Shown here: positions 1-5,263 of the stretch, piece after piece | Position numbering within the stretch: position 1 is the stretch's first letter | Layout of the letters: each line of letters begins with the position of its first letter | DNA from: Thermoproteota archaeon | GTDB taxonomy: Archaea > Korarchaeota > Korarchaeia > B14-G2 | Direction: 5' to 3' | Length of the DNA: 11,605 bases | Assembly: GCA_003661385.1 (NCBI GenBank) | Contig: QMWA01000033.1 | Location: 1-11,605 of the forward strand | Notes under the pieces: model-generated | Database searches by the model: none | What the model saw: only the letters and a program-made list of their open reading frames with translations | Told to the model about the DNA's origin: nothing | Made by a program: the position numbers and the translations under genes

Positions 1-3
1 CAA
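1..3 (-). CDS. Start of the gene after the ABC permease (cut by window edge)
   Basis: Only the start codon is inside the window. On the minus strand the permease stop TGA lies within the string GGTGAAAGCTTG, so GGTGA would be the SD and TTG (positions 3-1) the start. The same layout (GGTGA, a short spacer ending AGC, then TTG) starts the gene at 9682. In this transporter family the next gene is normally the ATPase (WtpC/ModC); that identity is inference from gene order only. A GTG at 11-9 is an alternative start. Confidence 0.35.
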
Positions 4-7
4 GCTT

Positions 8-787
8 TCACCTCTCTGACAGCCTTATCAAAGTGAACACTAGTATGCATAGGGCTAGCAGGGGTATGGTCAGGGCTTTAGCGTAGGCTAGCCCATAGGT
101 GTTGAACCACTCTACTATCAGGATGTTCACTGTCTTCGGGTAGTATGCTACGATGAGCAAGGCTCCAACCTCGCTTACTGCTCTAGCCCAGCTCAGGAGG
201 GCCCCGGTGGCTATGCTCCTCCCGGCTAGGGGGAGGCTTATGTAGGTGGACACCCTGAGTGGTGTTGCACCTAGGGTTCTGGCTACGTGCTCTAGCATGG
301 GGTCTATGGACTTGAAGCCGTCCTTAGCTGAGTCGACTAGGAATGGAGCTGACACGTAGGCCATCGCTAAGACCACGCCAGCTAGCCTGTCTTCTATCGC
401 TAAGCCAGCTTGAGCTAGCAGCGAGCCCACTGGAGCTCTGGAGCCATAAGCTACTAACACCAGGACTCCTGCTACAGCATGCGGCAGAGCTAGGGGGAGG
501 TCTACTATGGCCTCCACTAGCTGCCTCCCCTTGAACTGGCATCTAGCTAGGAGGTATGCTAGTGGGACGCCTACTGCTGTCAGGACTAGGGTGGAGAGAG
601 ATGCCGCTACCAGGGTGTTGGCGAAGGCCTCTAGCACCTCTCTCTTGGCTACTGAGCTCGCTACAAGCTGGTAGTCTGCTGTCACAGCTGTAAGCAGCAG
701 AGGAGCTAGGAGGAAGAGGACCACCAGGGAGCCTGCTGTGGAGAAGAGTACTAGTGTGGTCTTGTCTAAGGTCAGCTGCACCACCAT
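8..787 (-). CDS. wtpB: ABC transporter permease, tungstate/molybdate (WtpB/ModB) type
   Basis: Membrane subunit of an oxyanion importer; partners would be a substrate-binding protein and an ATPase. From ATG 787 the protein has 259 residues, usual for the family, with about six membrane segments (roughly 12-34, 57-80, 96-115, 138-152, 193-213, 236-256). Residues 166-186 hold the EAA loop that docks the ATPase (EHVARTLGATPLRV, then ISLP), followed by WARAVSEVGALLIVAYYPKT, highly typical of WtpB. The frame is open up to 868, but the extra 27 residues are not permease-like. GGGAG abuts ATG 787 and a TATA-like box lies 22 nt upstream, so I prefer 787; GTG 784 is possible. No binding-protein gene precedes it here. 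Tungstate versus molybdate cannot be told from this subunit. Confidence 0.85.
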   Translation of the reverse strand: MVVQLTLDKTTLVLFSTAGSLVVLFLLAPLLLTAVTADYQLVASSVAKREVLEAFANTLVAASLSTLVLTAVGVPLAYLLARCQFKGRQLVEAIVDLPLALPHAVAGVLVLVAYGSRAPVGSLLAQAGLAIEDRLAGVVLAMAYVSAPFLVDSAKDGFKSIDPMLEHVARTLGATPLRVSTYISLPLAGRSIATGALLSWARAVSEVGALLIVAYYPKTVNILIVEWFNTYGLAYAKALTIPLLALCILVFTLIRLSER

Positions 788-805
788 CTCCCTGCGTGCT
801 AGAGG

Positions 806-812
806 ATTATAG
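806..812 (-). promoter_or_regulatory. TATA-like box of the permease gene
   Basis: CTATAAT on the minus strand, centred about 22 nt before ATG 787 and 25 nt before GTG 784. It suggests the permease has its own, nearly leaderless promoter and does not depend on the gene to its right. The interval 869-999 upstream shows no convincing gene. Confidence 0.4.
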
Positions 813-999
813 CTCTTGTCTACTGAGGTACAGCAGAGCGCATACTGAGTGGTACTCTCACCTATCATCTCAGCTGCCTTCAGCTCTCCACGATCCCCGT
901 GTACGTGGCCTGCACCGCGATGAGCTGCCGCCTGTGGCCACTATGTCTACTCCACCTCAGCTCCTCGGATGGTGGGCATATGCCAGGCAACTGAGCTAC

Positions 1000-1794
1000 T
1001 CAGCTCCATAGCCACTTGATCTTGTAGCTTGAGGCTGCTTCAGCTATGGCCTTGGCTCTAGCTGGGTCTACTGGGTTCTCTGTCTTGGCTTCTTGCTTGG
1101 CTGCAGTCCCCACTATGGCTCCATCACATATGCTCAGGATCTCTTGGATGTTTGAAGCTGTCACCCCGCTTCCAGCCAGCACAGGCCTGCTCACAGCACC
1201 CTTCACTACTCTGGCGGCCTCTAGGCTAGGTGGCTCCCCTGTTGCCTCCCCGGTGACTATTATGGCGTCAGCTAGGCTCCTCTCAGCTAGGTCTCTGGCT
1301 GAGTGCTCCAGCGGCCTCTCCACTAGTGGCCTGGCGTGCTTGACCCTGATGTCAGCTAGGACCTTGATGTCAGCTTGGAGGCTACGCCTCATCCTCATGA
1401 GCACATGGGCTTCAGGCTCGATCACGCCCTGGTCTGTAGCGTAGGCCTCAGATAGCACGTTCACCCTGATGAACTCCGCTCCAGCTGCAGCAGCTACAGC
1501 TAAAGCTGCTAGGGAGTCGTTCCTTAGGACACTCACCCCAACTGGGATGCTGACCTCCTCAGCTACCCTGGCTACGACCACGCTCATCGAAGCCACTGTC
1601 TCAGGTGGCACTCTACGAGGGTAGTAGGGCTTGTCACCGTAGTTCTCGACTAGGACTGCTGTGAATCCTGCTTCAGCGTACTTGAGGGCGTCGCCTACAG
1701 CTCTCTCAGCTATCTCCCTCACACTCATGCTCCAGAGCGGAGCACCAGGTAGTGGAGGGAGGTGGACTACACCGATCAAGGCCTTCAACAGCAC
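1000..1794 (-). CDS. BtpA/SgcQ family protein (TIM-barrel-like)
   Basis: A 264-residue protein of full family length. Landmarks: IGVVHLPPLPGAP (7-19), VENYGDKPY (49-57), DIRVKHA (148-154), TGEATGEPP (181-189), VLAGSGVT (205-212) and DGAIVGT (224-230). The glycine-rich strand ends near the C-terminus are typical of a phosphate-binding TIM barrel. The cyanobacterial namesake BtpA is needed for photosystem I accumulation; SgcQ sits in a sugar operon. Archaeal members have no established reaction, so I give no substrate. The start is GTG 1794, 25 nt from the centre of a TATA box, which fits a leaderless transcript; TTG 1788 is an alternative start. It diverges from the HD-domain gene at 1845. Confidence 0.85.
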   Translation of the reverse strand: MLLKALIGVVHLPPLPGAPLWSMSVREIAERAVGDALKYAEAGFTAVLVENYGDKPYYPRRVPPETVASMSVVVARVAEEVSIPVGVSVLRNDSLAALAVAAAAGAEFIRVNVLSEAYATDQGVIEPEAHVLMRMRRSLQADIKVLADIRVKHARPLVERPLEHSARDLAERSLADAIIVTGEATGEPPSLEAARVVKGAVSRPVLAGSGVTASNIQEILSICDGAIVGTAAKQEAKTENPVDPARAKAIAEAASSYKIKWLWS

Positions 1795-1815
1795 CCCCAG
1801 AGCTCTAGCCCATGG

Positions 1816-1824
1816 CTTAAATAC
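1816..1824. promoter_or_regulatory. Shared bidirectional TATA box (BtpA gene / HD gene)
   Basis: CTTAAATAC on plus reads GTATTTAAG on minus, so either strand offers an archaeal TATA element. Its centre (about 1819.5-1820) is 25-26 nt from GTG 1794 on one side and from ATG 1845 on the other. With the usual TATA-to-start-site distance in archaea, both transcripts would begin at or next to the start codon. No other TATA-like box lies in the 50 bp between the two starts. Confidence 0.65.
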
Positions 1825-1844
1825 AAGCAGCTATGTAGCTGGGC

Positions 1845-2504
1845 ATGCTATTCGAGAGGGACCCGAGGTTCAGGAGGGTGGTTGCAGCAGCTAGGGAAAG
1901 GTACCCTAAGCTAGCTTCACATGGCTTCAGCCACGCACTCAGAGTGCTGGGGAACGCGATGGCTATAGCTGAGAGGGAGGGGGGAGATAGGCTTGTGCTC
2001 GCTTTAGCAGCCATACTACATGACATAGCCTACTCAAGAGAGCTCAAGGAGGGCGTAGACCACGCTGAGGAGGGAGCTAAGGAGGCTTATAGGCTGCTCC
2101 AGCAGGCAGGATACAGCAGGGAGGTGGCTGAGAGGGTTGCTGAGGTGATAAGGGAGCACAGGTTCAGCTCCAGAGCTAAGCCAAGCAGCCTTGAGTCAGC
2201 TATACTGCAAGATGCTGACAGACTGGATGCAATAGGGGCAATAGGCATAGCTAGGGTGTTCGCTAAGGCCGGGGAAGACGCTAGGGAGATATATGACCCA
2301 AGTGAGAAGCCTGGAGAGTACACCAGGGGAAGAAAGACATCTGCCGTGACGCACTTCCACGAGAAGCTCCTCAAGATAGCTAGCAGCCTGAACACCAAAA
2401 CCGCTAGGGAAATCGGGGAGAAGAGGCATGAGTTCATGCTCCAGTTCCTAAGGCAGCTTGAGGAGGAGGTTAAGGCAGCTAAGTGCATGCAGCTAGCCCT
2501 CTAG
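1845..2504 (+). CDS. HD-domain metal-dependent phosphohydrolase
   Basis: 219 residues. The HD superfamily signature is clear: SHGFSHALRV with H30 as first metal ligand, ILHD (H59-D60), EHRFSS (H105), and DADRLDAIGAIGIAR with D125. This is the pattern of small cytosolic HD phosphohydrolases (YedJ-like, COG1418-type), which cut phosphate esters of nucleotides or related compounds; the actual substrate is unknown. No membrane segment or signal peptide is seen. ATG 1845 is chosen because it lies 25 nt after the TATA box centre, giving a leaderless message. The charged tail (EKRHEFMLQFLRQLEEEVKA) is probably a long helix. It shares its promoter region with the BtpA-family gene, so the two may be co-regulated. 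Confidence 0.88.
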   Translation: MLFERDPRFRRVVAAARERYPKLASHGFSHALRVLGNAMAIAEREGGDRLVLALAAILHDIAYSRELKEGVDHAEEGAKEAYRLLQQAGYSREVAERVAEVIREHRFSSRAKPSSLESAILQDADRLDAIGAIGIARVFAKAGEDAREIYDPSEKPGEYTRGRKTSAVTHFHEKLLKIASSLNTKTAREIGEKRHEFMLQFLRQLEEEVKAAKCMQLAL

Positions 2505-2721
2505 CAGCCTGGAGGATGGCAGCAATCCTGGGACGCTAGCAGCCTCCAAGGACGATATCCCACGCTCCAGAGCTCGAGGCTACAAGGGCACGGTGCTAGT
2601 TCACGGTGGAGTATACTAGGAGAGCCTCCTCATAGAGAAGTCGGGGGCTCTGATACCGTTGGACGCCGTGGAGAATGAGACTGTGGCGTTGGATGAGCAG
2701 ATAGGTCCTCAAATGGCATAG
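2497..2721 (+). pseudogene. Broken reading frame, 74 codons with one internal TAG
   Basis: After the HD gene the plus strand holds a frame that is open from 2497 to TAG 2719-2721 except for one TAG at 2617-2619. It reads sensibly on both sides: GYKGTVLVHGGVY, stop, then ESLLIEKSGALIPLDAVENE. The even mix of residues is more protein-like than the other frames. There is no obvious start codon or SD. I do not recognise the family. It may be a remnant of a gene lost by decay, or chance. Confidence 0.3.
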
Positions 2722-2765
2722 AGCTGAGCAGATCAGGCTAGCTTAGCAAGCTGAACTAAGGGCAG

Positions 2766-3200
2766 CTACTTCACCCTCTTCAGGACTATAGCTGGGACTA
2801 TCCTTGAGACCCCGTCTATCTTGCTGTACTTTGTGTATATGAGCTTTGTCAGCTGGGTTGTGTCCCTGGCCCATACCTCTATGATCAGCATGTGCTTCCC
2901 TGTCGCAGTGAAGACTTTTCTGACCTCATCGAACTCAGCTAGCTTCCTCGCTACATCCATACACTTGCTGGGCTCGGTGTCCACCCCTATGAGGGCTACA
3001 GCCTTGTAGCCCAGCTTCTCTGGGTCAACGTCTATAGTATACCTCTTGATCACCCCCTGGCTCTCAAGCTTCCTGACCCTCTTCCTCACAGAAGACTCGC
3101 TTATCCCAAGCCTCCTAGCTATCTCGACGTAAGGCGTGCGAGCATCTGACTCTAGTATCCTTAAGATGACATGGTCTCTGCCATCCATCCCAATCTCCAC
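2766..3200 (-). CDS. Lrp/AsnC family transcriptional regulator
   Basis: 144 residues, normal for the family. A winged helix-turn-helix occupies about 9-55 (ILRILESDARTPYVEIARRL, then GISESSVRKRVRKLESQGVI), followed by the ligand-sensing RAM domain (about 66-143, with TGKHMLIIEVW and IVPAIVLKRVK). Such proteins form dimers or octamers and bind DNA in response to amino acids or related metabolites; which ligand is not visible. GTG 3200 is preferred as start because a TATA box is centred 26 nt upstream, giving a leaderless message. ATG 3188 would remove only four residues. A small inverted repeat just upstream of the promoter could be its own operator. No target gene is identifiable from context. 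Confidence 0.9.
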   Translation of the reverse strand: MEIGMDGRDHVILRILESDARTPYVEIARRLGISESSVRKRVRKLESQGVIKRYTIDVDPEKLGYKAVALIGVDTEPSKCMDVARKLAEFDEVRKVFTATGKHMLIIEVWARDTTQLTKLIYTKYSKIDGVSRIVPAIVLKRVK

Positions 3201-3221
3201 TCTTAGGTACTATACCCAAGC

Positions 3222-3230
3222 ATTATAAAC
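3222..3230 (-). promoter_or_regulatory. TATA box of the Lrp/AsnC gene
   Basis: GTTTATAAT on the minus strand, centred near 3226, 26 nt before GTG 3200. The spacing matches a leaderless transcript and supports the GTG start over ATG 3188. Confidence 0.6.
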
Positions 3231-3242
3231 ATGACCCTAATA

Positions 3243-3255
3243 CGGTGTGATACCG
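3243..3255. promoter_or_regulatory. Possible operator: short inverted repeat upstream of the Lrp/AsnC promoter
   Basis: CGGT-GTGAT-ACCG, with a second nested pair GGTG...CACC reaching 3259. It begins 13 nt beyond the TATA box of the Lrp/AsnC gene, a place where an autoregulator could bind. The arms are only 4-5 bp, so chance is a real alternative. Confidence 0.25.
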
Positions 3256-3415
3256 CACCCCAGCCAACGATCTCAAAACGAATACAGCAGGCAATGCTGG
3301 GATAGAGCAGGCTGAGCCCATTGAGCTGCTTCAGCTATCTGCTGCATACGTACAGGCTGGCTAGCAGACAGCTGGCTGCGGGCGCAGAAAGCCTAATAGG
3401 GGCTGTATGGTGCTT

Positions 3416-3451
3416 CTCCAACTAAGCCTCAAGGCTATGGCTTAGGGGGAG
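3416..3451. repeat. Stem-loop, 11 base pairs with a 2x2 internal loop
   Basis: CTCC-AA-CTAAGCC, a 10-base loop TCAAGGCTAT, then GGCTTAG-GG-GGAG. The inner AGCCT/AGGCT can also pair with itself, giving a competing small hairpin. It lies 28 nt before the doubtful ORF at 3479. It is not followed by a strong T-run, so it is not a clear terminator. It could be part of an untranslated leader or a small RNA. Confidence 0.3.
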
Positions 3452-3478
3452 CTTTGTGTAAGGCTTGAGTTCAAGCAG

Positions 3479-3679
3479 GTGCTTGAGGCTCTTGCTCAGA
3501 AGCAAAGTTTAACTATGGTGGTGTTGGAGCCTATGCTCATGTTCGCTATAAGCTTCATACTGTTCATGGCATACTTTACATCTGCTAGGATAGGCAGGAG
3601 CAGAGTTGGGCCTGTGGGGGCTTATAGCATGGCTTTCAGGGGGGTGCGTTTCCGTGGCTCTAGCTCAGGTTGCAGCTGA
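3479..3679 (+). CDS. Doubtful small ORF with one predicted membrane helix
   Basis: 66 codons from GTG 3479. The middle (LMFAISFILFMAYF) would form one membrane helix followed by a basic stretch (SARIGRSR), as in small inner-membrane proteins. The tail is low in information (FRGVRFRGSSSGCS). A TATA-like TTTAAC at 3508-3513 precedes ATG 3533 by about 22 nt, so a 48-residue form from 3533 is possible. No family is recognised, no SD is convincing and the surroundings look decayed. It may be a real small protein or a fragment. Confidence 0.3.
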   Translation: MLEALAQKQSLTMVVLEPMLMFAISFILFMAYFTSARIGRSRVGPVGAYSMAFRGVRFRGSSSGCS

Positions 3680-3782
3680 GGCCTTGGCTTCGCCTGAGGC
3701 ATGCAGTAGGGGAGCTGGGCTAGCCTTGGCTTTGGCTGTAGCCTGGCGTGTAGTCGGCCACATGAGGGGGCATGGTGGTTAG

Positions 3783-4466
3783 TTGGCTAGCATATACCTC
3801 TATGCTGTGGCTGTGAAGAACATGAGGGGAGTCCTCTACTCTAGGAGCTCAGCTAGCGAGCTCAGGGAGAAGGCTAGGTGGCTAGCGAGGAGGTTCAGGT
3901 ATAGGAGCATTGGGGTGACGAAGTGGCTCCTCAGGGAGTACAGCGACGTTGCTGAGCTCAGGAGGAGGCCCTTTAAGGCCATCAAGCCCCCTACAGCTGA
4001 GGCTAAGAGGGTCCTTGAGGCAGCTGGGAGGCTTGGGCCTGCAGTTGAGCACGCTGTAGCAGCCTCACTGTATGTATCCCCTTTGATCATAGCTGGAGAG
4101 GAGGGGTTAGGGGAGCTCAAGCCCTACGTGGTAGCTGAGGTCAAGTGTAGCAGGGAGCTCTCTGATCGGGAGTGGAGGCTTCACTTCAGGATAGCAGACT
4201 ACGCTGTGCTAGATATGGCAGAGTGGGCTATTGAGAGCACTAGGAGGGCAGTTGAGGGCATTAGATCTGGTGGGGGTTTAAGTGAGGTTGTTGAGGAGAG
4301 GAAAGCCAGGGTTCAGAGGGACTTGAGGAGGTACTGGAGGATCTCCGAGGAAGAGGGGAGGACTGTCGTAGCCTACATAGACCTGCTAGCTGCCTGCAGG
4401 AAGCTTCCCCTCGACTTGGAGTGGGCTACACCTGCTCTCTCTGTTGTGGCAGCTGTCATAGTGTAG
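3783..4466 (+). CDS. Hypothetical protein, 227 residues, unrecognised
   Basis: I do not recognise a family. The protein is soluble-looking and rich in Arg, Glu and Ala. An N-terminal strand (IYLYAVAVKN) is followed by basic helices (ELREKARWLARRFRYRS), a central segment around YVVAEVKCSREL, and long charged helices (about 160-190) that might be a coiled coil. The last residues (ATPALSVVAAVIV) are hydrophobic and may form a strand or anchor. TAG directly precedes TTG 3783, so the frame cannot extend upstream. A GGTGG lies a few bases before TTG; ATG 3822, about 28 nt after the TATA-like CATATA, is an alternative start. Codon use matches the neighbours, so I believe it is a gene. Its end overlaps the end of the convergent ZIP gene by 11 nt. 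Confidence 0.7.
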   Translation: MASIYLYAVAVKNMRGVLYSRSSASELREKARWLARRFRYRSIGVTKWLLREYSDVAELRRRPFKAIKPPTAEAKRVLEAAGRLGPAVEHAVAASLYVSPLIIAGEEGLGELKPYVVAEVKCSRELSDREWRLHFRIADYAVLDMAEWAIESTRRAVEGIRSGGGLSEVVEERKARVQRDLRRYWRISEEEGRTVVAYIDLLAACRKLPLDLEWATPALSVVAAVIV

Positions 4467-5214
4467 AGTCGAGGTATAGCATGAGTATGAGGCCTGCTAT
4501 GAGCCCGTAGCTTGCAGCCCTCTCCCTACCTAGCCTGTGCGTCTCTGGTATGATCTCATCACTTACTACGAACAGCATGGCGCCAGCAGCAAAGCCCATT
4601 GCATATGGCAGCAGAGCTCGCGCTGCTGACACTGCTATGGCGCCAGCTAGGCTAAGTGGAGCCTCGACAAGCCCTGATGCCACAGCTATCATGTAGGCTC
4701 TAGGCCTGCTCTCCCCCTCTGAGAGCATGGAGAAGCCTACAGCCAGGCCCTCTGGGATGTTCTGCAGCCCTATAGCCGCCATCACCGCTAGCGCCACATG
4801 TGTGCTGCCGGATGCGAAGGCTACACCCACAGCTAGCCCCTCCGGCATGTTGTGTAGCGTCATGGCTAAAGCCAGCATCCACGTCGAGCTCAGCCTAGAT
4901 GGCAAGCCCTCTCTGCCTATCACTACATGGAGGTGGGGTGTCACATAGTCTAGCAGGCTCATGGCTAGTGCTCCAGCTAGCACACCAGCTAAGGCAGCTG
5001 CCACGCCTCCAGCCTCTATTGCAGGCTGGATTAGGCTTGTGAAGCTTGCTGCGAGCATAACTCCAGCTGCAAAACCCAGGCCAGCGTCACTTAGCCTCCT
5101 CGGTGGAGCCTTCAAGAGCAGCACAGGCGTAGCCCCCATGGCATTGAGAGCTGAGGTCACCAGCCCAGCTAGCAGAGCTCCAGCTAAGGGGTGCTCGAGA
5201 ACTCTAGGCAGCAT
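4456..5214 (-). CDS. ZIP family divalent metal transporter (GufA/ZupT-like)
   Basis: 252 residues with about eight membrane segments. The metal-path motifs of the family are present: HNMPEGLAVG (H121, P124, E125) in the fourth helix and QNIPEGLAVG (Q151, P154, E155) in the fifth. Glutamine in place of the first histidine of the second motif is usual in the GufA branch. VEAP (E184) and SDEIIPETH (E220, H226) follow. The family moves zinc, iron or other divalent cations into the cytoplasm; the substrate here is not determined. A loop near 92-105 has HLH, a possible metal-binding site. ATG 5214 is the start, 25 nt from a TATA centre, so a leaderless transcript is likely. It diverges from the radical SAM gene and converges with the 227-residue ORF. 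Confidence 0.88.
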   Translation of the reverse strand: MLPRVLEHPLAGALLAGLVTSALNAMGATPVLLLKAPPRRLSDAGLGFAAGVMLAASFTSLIQPAIEAGGVAAALAGVLAGALAMSLLDYVTPHLHVVIGREGLPSRLSSTWMLALAMTLHNMPEGLAVGVAFASGSTHVALAVMAAIGLQNIPEGLAVGFSMLSEGESRPRAYMIAVASGLVEAPLSLAGAIAVSAARALLPYAMGFAAGAMLFVVSDEIIPETHRLGRERAASYGLIAGLILMLYLDSTL

Positions 5215-5233
5215 ACGTGGGTTTGGGGCCAGC

Positions 5234-5242
5234 TTTTATAAC
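5234..5242. promoter_or_regulatory. Shared bidirectional TATA box (ZIP gene / radical SAM gene)
   Basis: TTTTATAAC on plus, GTTATAAAA on minus. The centre (about 5238.5) is 25 nt from ATG 5214 and 25.5 nt from TTG 5264. The two start codons are 50 nt apart with this single TATA box in the middle, the same layout as at 1816-1824. Confidence 0.65.
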
Positions 5243-5263
5243 TGGGTGGTGGTCTGCTATGGG

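Larger units (their letters stand above)
3201..3782. other. Gene-poor stretch between the Lrp gene and the 227-aa ORF
   Basis: 582 bases without a secure gene. They hold the Lrp promoter and possible operator, a stem-loop at 3416-3451 and a doubtful 66-codon ORF at 3479-3679. Around 3290-3356 a plus frame reads IELLQLSAAYVQAG and then stops, which could be a gene remnant, but I cannot name it. From 3680 to 3782 I see only a loose repetition of CCTTGGCTT. No tRNA or CRISPR-like pattern was found. Confidence 0.5.

Noticed and set aside
869-999. Possible gene between the permease and the BtpA gene
   Set aside because: Both strands have stops in all convincing frames; no start/SD pair or motif.
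1046-1444. 132-codon plus-strand ORF inside the BtpA gene
   Set aside because: Antisense shadow of a clear BtpA-family gene; its Ser/Ala/Leu-rich product is typical of a reversed frame.
2087-2488. 133-codon minus-strand ORF opposite the HD gene
   Set aside because: Shadow of the HD-domain gene; low-complexity product without motifs.
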